64,000 nt of DNA from Comamonas odontotermitis (GTDB lineage: Bacteria > Pseudomonadota > Gammaproteobacteria > Burkholderiales > Burkholderiaceae_C), in contig NZ_CP083451.1 of the NCBI RefSeq assembly GCF_020080045.1, positions 2,170,001 to 2,234,000 of the forward strand. Reading direction: 5' to 3'. The position numbers were made by a program, and so were the translations under genes. Of the stretch, positions 32,545-42,135 are shown piece after piece (positions within the stretch are counted from its first letter, which is position 1; each line of letters begins with the position of its first letter). Under the pieces are notes generated by a model. It worked only from the letters and a program-made list of their open reading frames with translations. It did not search any database and was not told the origin of the DNA.

Positions 32545-33080
32545 GGGGCTCCTCAATCAAGGCCAAAGCCGATCTGGCCTGGCATGGAGCCCATTGTCTG
32601 CACAAGCGGCGCCAATCCCAAGCGCACGGCGCGCCCTGCGGGAAGCAGTTTTGGCAGATATCCAGATGCAGCATATTTGTATGCAGATAGACGCCCATAG
32701 CCTGCACGAAGACCGCAAGATATTGCAAACTGCGCCAATCACCCTTCAATTTTCTGCAAATCACGGTAGCGCTGCGCCTGTACTGCGGTCCGTTACTAAC
32801 AACTTGGTGGCATTTGACGTGGTTTGCCCAAGAGAATCGGGCGCTGCTGGATGAAATGACGCAGAAGTGCTGCAGCTGCCGCAACAGGACTGGCAGGATT
32901 TGGGAGCTTTTAGCACCACGGAGATGTATTCAATCCCGAGTGACATATGTGGGTATTCCGGACCGAGCGCAGGAAAGCGCTGCACCGGCCAGAAGTACGG
33001 CGCTTGAAGTGTTCACGGAAGTCGGCCCACGATGTATTCCGTGGGCCGTGGCAGGTGGCGCGATGTGGGAGTGTTCCCGC
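32545..33080. other. Intergenic region without a recognised gene
   Basis: About 540 bp upstream of bioB. Short frames on both strands have no family signature. The bioB promoter must lie at its left end. Confidence 0.5.
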
Positions 33081-33248
33081 TAGGGAACCTCTGCAAAACC
33101 CTCGCCAGATGGGATGGACGCGGATCGGAATGAGCCGCAAGGCGTCTTTTGAAGGCAATAGCCGTAGCTATTGGCGAGGAAGACAACGCAGCGGATCGCC
33201 CGAGACCGCGTTCAGACCACGGCAGGGAGTTTTGCAGAGGTTCCCTAG
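33081..33248. repeat. Palindromic intergenic element, second subfamily
   Basis: Arms TAGGGAACCTCTGCAAAAC at 33081-33099 and, complemented, at 33229-33247. The interior contains GGCAATAGC/GCTATTGG, like the centre of copy A. The first three bases of the right arm are the TAG stop of the VOC gene on the minus strand. Confidence 0.8.
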
Positions 33249-33649
33249 GGCGAGGCGTGGGCCGCCTCGTCCTGCAACTCTTCAAAGAAAACGAGGCGAT
33301 TGCCAAACGGGTCAGCAATGCGCAACTCCTGCATGCCCCAGGGCATGCGCTCCAACCCCGGCTTGGCATTGCGGTAGTTTTTGGCCAGCAAAGCCTGCTG
33401 GAAAGCCGCCAGCCCCGGCCATTCAATGCGCACATTGGCGCCAGGGCTCCCGTCCCCATGGTGCTCGCTCAGGTGCAGAATGCAGAAGCGACCGTCCTGC
33501 CCCTTGAGGCTCAGTTGCTGGTAGAGCGGAAAATCGTCACCGAAACGGTGTGTCCAATCCTGCGAAAAGCCCAGGAACACCTGGTAAAACTCGACAGCCT
33601 TGGCCTCGTCAAAACTGCGCAGCACGGGAATGATGGGGTTGCTCAGCAT
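33245..33649 (-). CDS. VOC-superfamily protein (glyoxalase/bleomycin-resistance fold)
   Basis: A 134-residue single-module vicinal-oxygen-chelate protein: PIIPVLRSFDEAKAVEFYQVFLGF at the start and the C-terminal ELRIADPFGNRLVFFEE. It resembles the bleomycin-resistance-protein-like group of VOC proteins (WTHRF.DDFPLYQQLSL). The start at 33649 has CCAAGG upstream; an ATG at 33682 gives 11 more residues. Its stop codon is formed by the tip of a palindromic repeat. Substrate unknown. Confidence 0.8.
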   Translation of the reverse strand: MLSNPIIPVLRSFDEAKAVEFYQVFLGFSQDWTHRFGDDFPLYQQLSLKGQDGRFCILHLSEHHGDGSPGANVRIEWPGLAAFQQALLAKNYRNAKPGLERMPWGMQELRIADPFGNRLVFFEELQDEAAHASP

Positions 33650-33735
33650 GGAAAAACCTTGGTTCGCTATCACTTTTGACATGCTGGCGCCCTATGAACA
33701 AGCGCCAGCGCAGGATGGAGCAAAGCCCCCTTCGA

Positions 33736-34203
33736 TCAGCCCAGTGCAGCAATGACCTCCGGAGGCGCTTGCACCAACTCGATCAGCACTCCTTCACCGG
33801 CAATGGGAAACTCATCATTGCTCTTGGGATGCAGGAAAGTGATGTCGTAGCCTGCAGCCCCCTTGCGGATGCCACCCGGTGCAAAGCGCACGCCATTGGC
33901 ACTGAGCCATTCCACGGCGACAGGCAGATCATCGATCCACAAACCGATGTGGTTGAGCGGCGTGGCGTGCACGGCAGGTTTTTTCTCGATGTCCATGGGC
34001 TGCATGATGTCCACTTCCACCTTCATCGCGCCTTTGCCCATGGCCAGAATGTCCTCATCCACATTTTCTCGCTCGCTCTGGAAGGTGCCAGTCTGCTCCA
34101 ACCCCAGCATATCGACCCAGAGCTTTTTCATGCGCCCTTTGTCGGTACCACCGATGGCAACCTGCTGAATCCCCAGAACCTTGAACGGACGCGCTTGTGA
34201 CAT
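33736..34203 (-). CDS. VOC-superfamily protein, glyoxalase/epimerase-like
   Basis: A 155-residue metal-site VOC protein: [28 protein letters not shown], then [46 protein letters not shown] and a C-terminal [12 protein letters not shown] with a metal-type glutamate. Methylmalonyl-CoA epimerase and lactoylglutathione lyase share this plan; neither can be chosen. The start at 34203 is backed by AAGGAGATA. It lies 86 bp upstream of the other VOC gene on the same strand and may be co-transcribed with it. Confidence 0.8.
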   Translation of the reverse strand: MSQARPFKVLGIQQVAIGGTDKGRMKKLWVDMLGLEQTGTFQSERENVDEDILAMGKGAMKVEVDIMQPMDIEKKPAVHATPLNHIGLWIDDLPVAVEWLSANGVRFAPGGIRKGAAGYDITFLHPKSNDEFPIAGEGVLIELVQAPPEVIAALG

Positions 34204-34424
34204 GTGTATGTATCTCCTTGAACAATCCACGGCACAACCCTTGGTTGCGCCGACGCCACCATTGTGCCAAGGCTTTGCTGTCACCTGGTGGACTGCGTAC
34301 CCAGGAGCCCATTCAAAGCCCACGCCCAGGGGGTCTCCAGAGGAGAGACACCGCAATGAATCAGTGGAAATCGGGGCCTCGCCCGGTGCTGCTTTTTGTA
34401 AGAATCGAAAACCAATTACATTTA

Positions 34425-34454
34425 TTGAAAAAATAGTATTAGGCTATCTATAGA
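34425..34454 (+). promoter_or_regulatory. Candidate sigma-70 promoter of the GGDEF/EAL gene
   Basis: TTGAAA (34425-34430), an 18-bp spacer and TATAGA (34449-34454), about 150 bp before the start codon. Confidence 0.4.
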
Positions 34455-34602
34455 ATATTGGCCATGGGTTTCTGATATGAAGCCCGACTTGATTTGCAAC
34501 CGTAGTACTTGAAAACCTCCACTCCATGCAAGGCAAACCCACCTGTCAATGCTCTCAACCGGCCAAGCGACTGCTGGCCTGGTCATGGCGGTAGGTGGAC
34601 CC

Positions 34603-37185
34603 ATGGACTACTACGCCTCGCAACGCCCTTCTGCCTCAGGTACGGTTGCGAGCGGGATTGCGGATCCGCGTTGGCAACGCAGTCTGCGAACCCTGCGCAG
34701 CATCTGGCCTTTCATTGCGCTGGCCATTGTGCAGGCCACGCTTGCCGTCATCAGTTTGCAGATGCTCAGCGCACTGCGCTCCTTCAGCACTGGAGAAAGC
34801 CAGTGGAGCAAGGGCCAGAAGGACGCCATCTACGCACTGAGCGATTACGCCACCACAGGCAATGCCAGTGCCTATGGCCAGTTCCAGAAAGGGCTGCGCA
34901 TTCCCATGAGCGACATGCAGGCCCGCAAGCTGATCGAGGCACGGGGCAGCAACGCCGAAATCCAGGCGGCGCTGCTGCTCAAGGAAGGCCGCAATGAGCT
35001 TGCAGAGATCAAGGAGCTGTTCTGGCTGACTGGCTACTTCAAGAATACCGACCTTGTGGCCCCACTCCTCGAAAAATGGCAGGCCAGCGACGGAGCCCTG
35101 ATGGAACTCCAGTCTCTTGGCAATCTGATCCATGCCAGCTTGCAGATCGGCCCTCCCACACTCACCTTGCAGCGGGGCTGGCTTGCCCAGCTCAATACCC
35201 TGCAGTCCCAGCTCTCCGCCCTGGAGCAGGAATTTTCCAACGCCCTGAATATGTCGGCCCGCAAGCTCAAGGCAAGCCTGCTGTGGCTCAATATCGGAGG
35301 CGCCCTGCTCATGCTGGTGCTGCTGATGTGGCACACCAGCCGCCTCAAGCGCGATACCGAGCAGGTGGAAAACACCCTGGACATGGTGAGCCAGCGCGCC
35401 ACCACCACCTTGGCAGCCATTGGCGATGCCGTCATCACCACCAATGCGGCAGGCGATGTGCTCTATATGAACCAGGCCGCCGAGCAATTGCTGGGGGCCA
35501 GCCTTCACCAGCTTTTCCTGCGCAACTTGGCAGAGCGCATGCGTACCCCGCCAGCAAACCTCGAAAGCTACCTGGTTCAGGATGCCATCCTGGACGCCTT
35601 GAGTGGCAAAGCGCTGGTGAATGAAGCCATCTTCACCATCTACGACAGCCACCGTCGTGCGCGGCAGGTGAAAATGGCCTATACCCCCATTGGTACGCAC
35701 ACCGGCACCGTCGAGGCGGTTTTCGTATTCCATGATGTGAGCCAGGAGCAGACCTTCATCCGCGAGCTGGCCTGGCAGGCTACGCACGACCAGCTGACCG
35801 GTCTCGTCAACCGCTATGAATTTGAGCGCCGCCTGGGGCTGGTGCTGGCCCAGCCGCACGGGCCTGAAGGCCCCGCTGGGGCCATCATGTATCTGGATCT
35901 CGACCAGTTCAAGGTCATCAACGACACTGGCGGCCATTCTGCGGGCGACGCCATGCTGCGCGCCATCAGCACCATGCTCCAGCATGGCCTGCGGGCTGAA
36001 GACACCCTGGCCCGCGTTGGCGGCGATGAATTTGCCATCCTGCTGGAGAACTGCCCCTTCAATCTGGCCAGGGAGCTGGCCGAGCAGATTCGGGACGCCG
36101 CCCAGCATCTGCGCATCCAGTGGGGAGAGCGCAGCCTCAGCTCCAGCATCAGCATAGGCCTGGTCAAGCTCTGTGCTCCCCTGGATTCGGTGGAGGAGGT
36201 CTTCCGCGTGGCCGACATGGCCTGCTTCGGCGCCAAGCAGCGCGGCCGGAATGTGGTGTATGCCTACGACCCGGCCGTAGACCAGGAAATTGCCCGCTAC
36301 GTGGGCGAAATGGAATGGGTGGAGCGCATCAAGACAGCGCTGGAGAGTGACCATTTCATCCTGCATGCCCAGCCGATCCACGCCTTGAACAACAGCGCCG
36401 AGGCAGCTGCCGGCCATGGCTTGCATGTGGAAGTGCAGATACGCATGCGCATGCCCGACGGCAGCGTGATCAGTCCTGTGCACTTCATTCCCGCTGCTGA
36501 GCGCTATGGCCTGATGCCGCTGGTGGACCGCTGGGTGGTCAACAAATCGCTGGAAACCCTGGCTGCCATGCAAAAGGCTTGGCATGTGATGCCCATCTCG
36601 TGCTGCGCCATCAATCTCTCGGGTACGACCCTGGGCGATGAAAAGCTGCTGGATTTTCTGCGCCACCAGATCGAGCTGCATGGCATCAACCCGCGCATTC
36701 TGTGCTTTGAAATCACCGAGACTGCGGCCATCACCCACCTGCCCAATGCGATCCGCCTGGTCAAATCGCTCAAGGACATGGGCTGCAAGTTCTCGATGGA
36801 CGATTTCGGCGCAGGCGTCTCGTCCTTCGCATCCCTCAAAAACCTGCCGGTCGATTTTCTGAAGATTGACGGTGCCATTGTGGCTGACATGCAGCGCGAG
36901 CCCGCGCACCGCGCCATGGTGGAGGCCATCAACCACCTGGGCCATGCGCTGGGCATGAAGACCATTGCCGAGTTCGCAGCCACGCCCGAGATCGTGGAGA
37001 TGCTGCGCGACATGGGCGTGGACTATGCCCAAGGCTATGCCACGGGTGCGCCCAAGCCTTTCCCGGGGGTGAATGCATCCCCCGCCGCCAATGAGGCCGC
37101 TGCAGTTGCATCCTCCGCCGCCAGCGCCAGACTCGGCAGCCCTGCACCCAACCTGCCGCTCTCCATTGCCCGTGGGCTTATCTAG
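34603..37185 (+). CDS. Membrane GGDEF/EAL cyclic-di-GMP protein with PAS domain
   Basis: An 860-residue protein. A membrane segment (about 33-57) and another (about 227-245) flank an extracytoplasmic helical domain; then a PAS domain (TLAAIGDAVITTNAAGDVLYMNQAAEQLLG), a GGDEF domain with intact RVGGDEFAILLEN (about residue 473), and an EAL domain. The EAL signature is altered: HVEVQIRMR in place of the usual E-A-L-L-R, though the glutamate and arginine remain, as do CFEITETAAI, MDDFGAGVSSF, LKIDG and YAQGYATG. A cyclase, a phosphodiesterase or both are possible. The start at 34603 follows AGGTGG; ATG at 34549 is the alternative. A variable Ala-rich tail follows the EAL domain. Confidence 0.9.
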   Translation: MDYYASQRPSASGTVASGIADPRWQRSLRTLRSIWPFIALAIVQATLAVISLQMLSALRSFSTGESQWSKGQKDAIYALSDYATTGNASAYGQFQKGLRIPMSDMQARKLIEARGSNAEIQAALLLKEGRNELAEIKELFWLTGYFKNTDLVAPLLEKWQASDGALMELQSLGNLIHASLQIGPPTLTLQRGWLAQLNTLQSQLSALEQEFSNALNMSARKLKASLLWLNIGGALLMLVLLMWHTSRLKRDTEQVENTLDMVSQRATTTLAAIGDAVITTNAAGDVLYMNQAAEQLLGASLHQLFLRNLAERMRTPPANLESYLVQDAILDALSGKALVNEAIFTIYDSHRRARQVKMAYTPIGTHTGTVEAVFVFHDVSQEQTFIRELAWQATHDQLTGLVNRYEFERRLGLVLAQPHGPEGPAGAIMYLDLDQFKVINDTGGHSAGDAMLRAISTMLQHGLRAEDTLARVGGDEFAILLENCPFNLARELAEQIRDAAQHLRIQWGERSLSSSISIGLVKLCAPLDSVEEVFRVADMACFGAKQRGRNVVYAYDPAVDQEIARYVGEMEWVERIKTALESDHFILHAQPIHALNNSAEAAAGHGLHVEVQIRMRMPDGSVISPVHFIPAAERYGLMPLVDRWVVNKSLETLAAMQKAWHVMPISCCAINLSGTTLGDEKLLDFLRHQIELHGINPRILCFEITETAAITHLPNAIRLVKSLKDMGCKFSMDDFGAGVSSFASLKNLPVDFLKIDGAIVADMQREPAHRAMVEAINHLGHALGMKTIAEFAATPEIVEMLRDMGVDYAQGYATGAPKPFPGVNASPAANEAAAVASSAASARLGSPAPNLPLSIARGLI

Positions 37186-37215
37186 CAGCGGAGGCTGGCT
37201 TCGATTTCGCCCACG

Positions 37216-37242
37216 AAAAAGCCCGATGTAGTCGGGCTTTTT
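37216..37242. terminator. Bidirectional terminator between the GGDEF/EAL gene and ygiQ
   Basis: AAAAAGCCCGA, a short loop and TCGGGCTTTTT between convergent genes. Confidence 0.9.
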
Positions 37243-37269
37243 CTTTGCGTTTGTAAGGCAGCGAGTGGG

Positions 37270-39756
37270 TCAGCCGGGTCTGCGCGCTTTGCCGGGCTTG
37301 CCCGCTTTGACGCCGACCTTGACGCCCGCACGCGGCGGCAAGCCGGTGTGCTGCGTCAGCATCTGGCCCGCCTTGGGCTGCTGCGCCGAGCGGAACCGGA
37401 CATCGCCCTTGGGCTCCTGCTGCGCCTGCGGGCGGCGCGGAGCCAGGGCAACCGCCTTGCCATCCTTGTTCACGGTGTAGCCCAGACCGCCACCGCCGGG
37501 CTTGGCCGACGTGCTGTTCTTCTTGCGCGCACTCTGGTAGCTGCCATCCACCAGCGGCTGGAAGGTGGGAATCAGGTGCTGCTTGCCATTGCCGATCAGG
37601 TCGGCGCGGCCCATGGCCTTGAGCGCATCGCGCAGTACCGGCCAATTGTTCGGGTCGTGGTAACGCAAGAACGCCTTGTGCAGACGGCGGCGCTTTTCGC
37701 CACGCACGATGTCCACCGACTCCTCATCCGCGTCGCGCATCTGGCGCCGCACCTTGGTGAGCGTGTTGCGACCGCTGTGATACATGGCCGTGGCGGTAGC
37801 CATGGGGCTGGGATAGAAAGTCTGCACCTGGTCGGCGCGGAAACCGTTCTTCTTGAGCCAGACTGCGAGGTTCATCATGTCCTCGTCGCTGGTGCCCGGA
37901 TGGGCGGCGATGAAGTACGGAATCAGATACTGCTTCTTGCCTGCCTCTTCGCTGAACTTCTCGAACAGCTGCTTGAAGCGGTCGTAGCTGCCGATGCCGG
38001 GCTTCATCATCTTGGACAACGGCCCTGTCTCGGTGTGCTCGGGCGCAATCTTCAGATAGCCGCCCACATGGTGCTGCACCAGTTCCTTCACGTACTCGGG
38101 CGACTTCACGGCCAGGTCGTAGCGCAGGCCCGAGCCGATCAGAATCTTCTTGATGCCGGGCAGCTTGCGCGCGCGACGGTAGATCTTGATGAGTGGCGCG
38201 TGGTCGGTGTGCAGGTTCTGGCAGATGCCGGGAAAGACACAACTGGGCTTGCGGCAGGCCGCTTCAATTTCGGGGCTCTTGCAACCCAGGCGGTACATAT
38301 TGGCCGTGGGGCCACCCAGGTCGGAAATGGTTCCGGTAAAGCCCTTGACCTTGTCGCGGATGTCTTCGACCTCCTGGATGATCGAATCCTCGGAGCGGCT
38401 CTGGATGATGCGGCCCTCGTGCTCGGTGATCGAGCAGAAGGTACAGCCGCCAAAGCAGCCGCGCATGATGTTGACCGAGGTGCGGATCATTTCCCAGGCG
38501 GGAATCTTCGTCTCGCCCTCATGGCTGCCCTGCGCGTCAGCATAGCTAGGGTGTGGGTTGCGGGCATACGGCAGGCCAAAAACCCAGTCCATCTCGGCGG
38601 TGGTGAGCGGAATGGGCGGTGGGTTCAGCCACACATCGCGGGCCGTCGCACCCTCGCCGTGTGCCTGCACCAGCGCGCGGGCATTGCCGGGGTTGGTCTC
38701 CAGGTGCAGCACGCGGTTGGCATGGGCGTAAAGGATCGGGTCGGCCTTGACCTGCTCATAGCTGGGCAGGCGCAGCACCGTCCTGTCGCGCGGTGGCTGC
38801 TTGCCCTTGGCGCGCAACGACAGGTTGGGGATGAACTGGATGGGTTGGGCGGCAGGCCCTGCCTCGGCTTTTTTGACGCCGCCAGCATTGATGACCTCTG
38901 CGCTCATTGCTCCTGAATCAGGAGCATTTTCCTTGGAGCAGGTCTGCCCCTGGGCTTCGGCCTGCTCGCTGGTGGTCATATACGGATTGATGTGGGGCTC
39001 TACCACGCCGGGCTCGTCCACAATGGACGAATCCACCTCATACCAGCCTTCTTCCGACGCGCGGCGGAAGAACGCAGTGCCACGCACATCGGTGATGCTC
39101 TCCACAGGCTCGCGCGCCGCAATGCGATGTGCCACCTCGACCAGGGCCCGCTCGGCGTTGCCGTAGAGCAGAATGTCGCACTTGCTGTCCACTACGATGG
39201 AGCGGCGCACCTTGTCGCTCCAGTAGTCGTAGTGGGCAATGCGGCGCAAGCTGCCTTCAATCCCGCCCAACACAATGGGCACATCCTTGTAGGCTTCGCG
39301 GCAGCGCTGGCTGTAGACGATGGCGGCACGGTCGGGGCGCTTGCCACCCACGTCGCCGGGTGTATAGGCATCGTCCGAGCGGATCTTGCGGTCTGCCGTG
39401 TACCGGTTGATCATCGAATCCATGTTGCCCGCCGTCACACCCCAGAACAGGTTGGGCTTGCCCAGGGCCTTGAAGGCCTCGGCACTGTGCCAGTCCGGCT
39501 GGGCAATGATGCCCACGCGAAAGCCCTGCGCCTCCAGCACACGGCCGATCACCGACATGCCAAAGCTCGGGTGATCGACATAGGCGTCGCCCGTGACCAG
39601 AATGATGTCGCAGCTGTCCCAGCCCAGCTGATCCATTTCCGCGCGGCTCATGGGCAGGAACGGTGCAGTGCCAAAACGCTTGGCCCAGTATGGCTTGTAG
39701 CTGGTCAGCGGCTTGGCGGCACGTTCAAAAAAGGAGACGTCAATGGGGGCAGTCAT
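37270..39756 (-). CDS. YgiQ-family radical SAM protein
   Basis: An 828-residue protein of the UPF0313/YgiQ family. The N-terminal part has [16 protein letters not shown] and [29 protein letters not shown]; the radical SAM motif [18 protein letters not shown] (CxxxCxxC) is in the middle, followed by [14 protein letters not shown] and the [18 protein letters not shown] block; the C-terminus is basic and Ala/Lys-rich. The reaction is unknown for the family. The start at MTAPIDVSF is chosen for its match to related starts; there is no clear ribosome site. Confidence 0.92.
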   Translation of the reverse strand: MTAPIDVSFFERAAKPLTSYKPYWAKRFGTAPFLPMSRAEMDQLGWDSCDIILVTGDAYVDHPSFGMSVIGRVLEAQGFRVGIIAQPDWHSAEAFKALGKPNLFWGVTAGNMDSMINRYTADRKIRSDDAYTPGDVGGKRPDRAAIVYSQRCREAYKDVPIVLGGIEGSLRRIAHYDYWSDKVRRSIVVDSKCDILLYGNAERALVEVAHRIAAREPVESITDVRGTAFFRRASEEGWYEVDSSIVDEPGVVEPHINPYMTTSEQAEAQGQTCSKENAPDSGAMSAEVINAGGVKKAEAGPAAQPIQFIPNLSLRAKGKQPPRDRTVLRLPSYEQVKADPILYAHANRVLHLETNPGNARALVQAHGEGATARDVWLNPPPIPLTTAEMDWVFGLPYARNPHPSYADAQGSHEGETKIPAWEMIRTSVNIMRGCFGGCTFCSITEHEGRIIQSRSEDSIIQEVEDIRDKVKGFTGTISDLGGPTANMYRLGCKSPEIEAACRKPSCVFPGICQNLHTDHAPLIKIYRRARKLPGIKKILIGSGLRYDLAVKSPEYVKELVQHHVGGYLKIAPEHTETGPLSKMMKPGIGSYDRFKQLFEKFSEEAGKKQYLIPYFIAAHPGTSDEDMMNLAVWLKKNGFRADQVQTFYPSPMATATAMYHSGRNTLTKVRRQMRDADEESVDIVRGEKRRRLHKAFLRYHDPNNWPVLRDALKAMGRADLIGNGKQHLIPTFQPLVDGSYQSARKKNSTSAKPGGGGLGYTVNKDGKAVALAPRRPQAQQEPKGDVRFRSAQQPKAGQMLTQHTGLPPRAGVKVGVKAGKPGKARRPG

Positions 39757-39980
39757 GGGCAACAGTCAGGGTAAAGCGCGCTCTGGCTCGGGCAGGCCAT
39801 AGCAGCAACAGGCCCGATATTTTAGGGAAATAGCCCGTAGCGCGCTTTCATACGGGTATTGTTGCTATTAGTTTTATAGTTTTCGCAACATGCAGCGCGG
39901 GTGGCCAACAGCGAAAGCCTCCATACAGATATTGCGCTGCATCAATGTGTCTCGCATTGTCGCATGTTTGACTCAGATTA

Positions 39981-40008
39981 CAAAAACCAAGGGCAGCCTG
40001 CGCTGCCC
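39981..40008 (-). terminator. Probable terminator of the small gene at 40082
   Basis: Read on the minus strand: GGGCAGC, GCAG loop, GCTGCCC, then TTGGTTTTTG. Confidence 0.55.
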
Positions 40009-40081
40009 TCTTTCCATCAGTCAATGGACCCTGGCCCTGCCCGGCATCCACCCGGCTCCAGGCCGGGAAGCTGCCCGGTGT

Positions 40082-40264
40082 TCACCACTCTCCGCATTCA
40101 CGCACACGCTGCGCCAGGTCCACATAGCCGTCGTCATCGTTGGCACTGGGATGTGCCGGCAAGGCGGCCACGAGCTCGGTTGCATAAGCAGGCAGCTCCA
40201 TGTCTGCTCTACCAAAGCCATGGTTGTTCAAGGCGCCCAAGTTGGTTTGCAGTTGGTGTTGCAT
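40082..40264 (-). CDS. Small hypothetical protein, 60 residues
   Basis: A 60-residue frame starting MQHQLQTNLGALNNHGFGRA and ending RVRECGEW. It has a GGGAG ribosome site 6 bases before the ATG and a terminator hairpin about 75 bp after the stop, both of which argue it is a real gene although it sits within a much longer chance frame (up to 41311). It is acidic in its second half (NDDDGYVDLAQRV), has no signal peptide and matches no family I know. Confidence 0.5.
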   Translation of the reverse strand: MQHQLQTNLGALNNHGFGRADMELPAYATELVAALPAHPSANDDDGYVDLAQRVRECGEW

Positions 40265-40483
40265 ATGTGCTCCCGAAAAAGATCTGTGTGAGTAAAAAGG
40301 GCTGAAGTTGATAAAAAAGAATCGAGGTAGACTCGCGCCTTGCCTCGTTATCCCTGTTTGCCTGATGCAGTGCGCCGTCTCCGATGCACCCCCGTCATTG
40401 AAACAATGGTATGTGTCTAACGCATGACGTTGCTGTCTCGTTGACGCCAACATGTTGTAAGCAAACATCTCTTTCCTCGTCCG

Positions 40484-41083
40484 ATGCCCTACACCCTGGC
40501 GCAAGCCGTCCATAGCGATCTGCTGATCAAGAAAAGCCGATTCATTGGCTGCGTGCAACCCGTTGCAGACCGTGCCCAGGCCCAGGCCATCGTGCAGCGC
40601 CTGCGCGCCGAACACCCCGCCGCCAACCATGTGTGCTGGGCCTTGCTGGCGGGCGGCCAGTCGGCAGCAGTGGACGACGGCGAACCCAGTGGTACCGCCG
40701 GCCGGCCCATGCTCGATGTGCTGCGCCACCAGCAGCTTGAAGGCGCGCTGGCCACCGTGGTGCGGTACTTTGGCGGCGTCAAGCTCGGAGCTGGCGGCCT
40801 GGTGCGCGCCTATACCGATGCCATTGCCCAAGCGCTCTTGCAGGCCGAAAAGGTGGAGCGCCAGGCCATGGCCTGTTTGCAGTGCAGCATTCCATACGCA
40901 CTGGAAGGCACGTTGCGCCGCGAAATTGCGCAGGCCCAGGCCCAACTGCTGGCCATCGAGCACGCAAGCCAGGTCGTTGCCACCATTGAATTGCCCGCCA
41001 GTGCCGCCCCGGCGTTCATTGATCGCATGAACGATCTGGCCCAGGGGCGCATTGGCTGGATCGATATACCCGAACTGCCCTAG
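40484..41083 (+). CDS. YigZ/IMPACT-family protein
   Basis: A 199-residue protein of the IMPACT family. It carries the conserved IKKSRFIGCVQPV start, DDGEPSGTAGRPMLDVL and VVRYFGGVKLGAGGLVRAYTDA, followed by the C-terminal DUF1949-like ferredoxin-fold domain (AMACLQCSIPYALEGTLRREI). In eukaryotes relatives act on translation control; the bacterial role is unsettled. The TAG stop begins a half-copy of a palindromic repeat. Confidence 0.92.
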   Translation: MPYTLAQAVHSDLLIKKSRFIGCVQPVADRAQAQAIVQRLRAEHPAANHVCWALLAGGQSAAVDDGEPSGTAGRPMLDVLRHQQLEGALATVVRYFGGVKLGAGGLVRAYTDAIAQALLQAEKVERQAMACLQCSIPYALEGTLRREIAQAQAQLLAIEHASQVVATIELPASAAPAFIDRMNDLAQGRIGWIDIPELP

Positions 41084-41110
41084 GGAATCTCTACAAAGCG
41101 CGTTGCTCAT
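41081..41110. repeat. Half-copy of the second palindromic subfamily
   Basis: TAGGGAATCTCTACAAAG matches the arm of the element at 33081 (TAGGGAACCTCTGCAAAA) at most positions. The TAG is the stop of the YigZ-family gene. No partner arm is seen. Confidence 0.5.
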
Positions 41111-41241
41111 CGGGCTGTAACGACTGCTAAAACATTTCCACCGACACAGCTGACCAAACATACCTATTTTTGTGTTTAAGATTCGTATCATCAATTCGAA
41201 AAAGCTGCACCTTCGCGCATCGTTTTTGGCAGGAGTGATCG

Positions 41242-41856
41242 ATGGCAATTCATTTGTGGGACTATGCACCAGACGCCTTGGAAGTGGCGATGAGCGAACT
41301 TTTGGTGGCAACCGCCGACGAAGCGGATACGCTGATTGACCAGAATGTGAAAGAGGTGCTGCATGGCCTGCGCGAGCACCTGAACATGGATGTGATCTTC
41401 GTCTCCGAAATCCGTGACGGCAAACGCATGTTCAAGTACGTCAACCACAAGCCCGACCGTGCGCTGATCGAAACGGGCGGTGGGTCCACGCTGGAAGAAT
41501 CCTTTTGCCAATGCGTGCTCGACGGCCGCCTGCCCCGCCTGGTACACGACGCTGCGGTCTATGCCGAGCAAGCCAGACTGCCTCCGACGCCATTCCGGGT
41601 TGGTGCACACCTGAGCACGCCCATCGTGCTGTCTGACGGCCAGGTGTACGGCACGCTGTGCTGCTTCAGCACCGAACCTGACCCTGGCCTGCGGGAGCAG
41701 GACCTGCAAAAGCTCGAATGCATCGCCAAATACACGGCCAAGCGCATCGACGTACGCCGCAACCTGGAGCGCGAAGCCGAAAGCGGGCAGTGGAAACTCC
41801 AGCCACTGGAAGACAACCGGCCCACCCTCCCGAGGCCACGCACGACGCGGCCCTGA
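41242..41856 (+). CDS. GAF-domain protein
   Basis: A 204-residue cytoplasmic protein that is mostly one GAF domain, a small-molecule or light-sensing fold: NVKEVLHGLREHLNMDVIFVSEIRDGKRMFKYVN, then GGGSTLEESFCQCVLDGRLPRLVHDA and VGAHLSTPIVLSDGQVYGTLCCFS. A conserved cysteine is present in SFCQCV, the kind of place where bilins or ligands can bind, but this is not evidence of binding. The ribosome site is AGGAG. No output domain is attached, so it may act through a partner. The C-terminal 20 residues are Pro/Arg-rich. Confidence 0.85.
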   Translation: MAIHLWDYAPDALEVAMSELLVATADEADTLIDQNVKEVLHGLREHLNMDVIFVSEIRDGKRMFKYVNHKPDRALIETGGGSTLEESFCQCVLDGRLPRLVHDAAVYAEQARLPPTPFRVGAHLSTPIVLSDGQVYGTLCCFSTEPDPGLREQDLQKLECIAKYTAKRIDVRRNLEREAESGQWKLQPLEDNRPTLPRPRTTRP

Positions 41857-42135
41857 AGGCCTCTGGGCGCACTCCATGGACATCCCTCTGGCACCTGGCA
41901 AGAGTCGCATTGCCGCCACAAAGCCCGAAAGACCGGGCTGGGCAGCTCGCAGTTGTTGACGTGATTCCCCTCTGCAATGGCTCAGCGGAGGAGAATGGAC
42001 CGTGCTTTGAGTATTTGCCATCTGCCAGATCACCGGTGTTCTGGCTGGTGACACGCTCACCGCACGATGCGGCGAACCTGGCTCTCCCGAGCTGTTCAGG
42101 CTTCGGCTATTTGATACACCCCATGGACCCAGGAC
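41857..42135. other. Intergenic region, no gene seen
   Basis: About 280 bp before the serine hydrolase gene; no credible frame or hairpin noted. Confidence 0.4.

Noticed and set aside
32910..33158. Minus-strand frame upstream of the VOC gene as a transposase fragment
   Set aside because: Half of it overlaps the palindromic element and no transposase motif can be identified.
34636..37032. A 798-codon minus-strand frame over the GGDEF/EAL gene
   Set aside because: Antisense shadow of a well-supported gene, without recognisable domains.
40082..41311. A 409-codon minus-strand frame over the YigZ-family gene
   Set aside because: Only its last 60 codons, with their own ribosome site, look real; the rest is antisense shadow.
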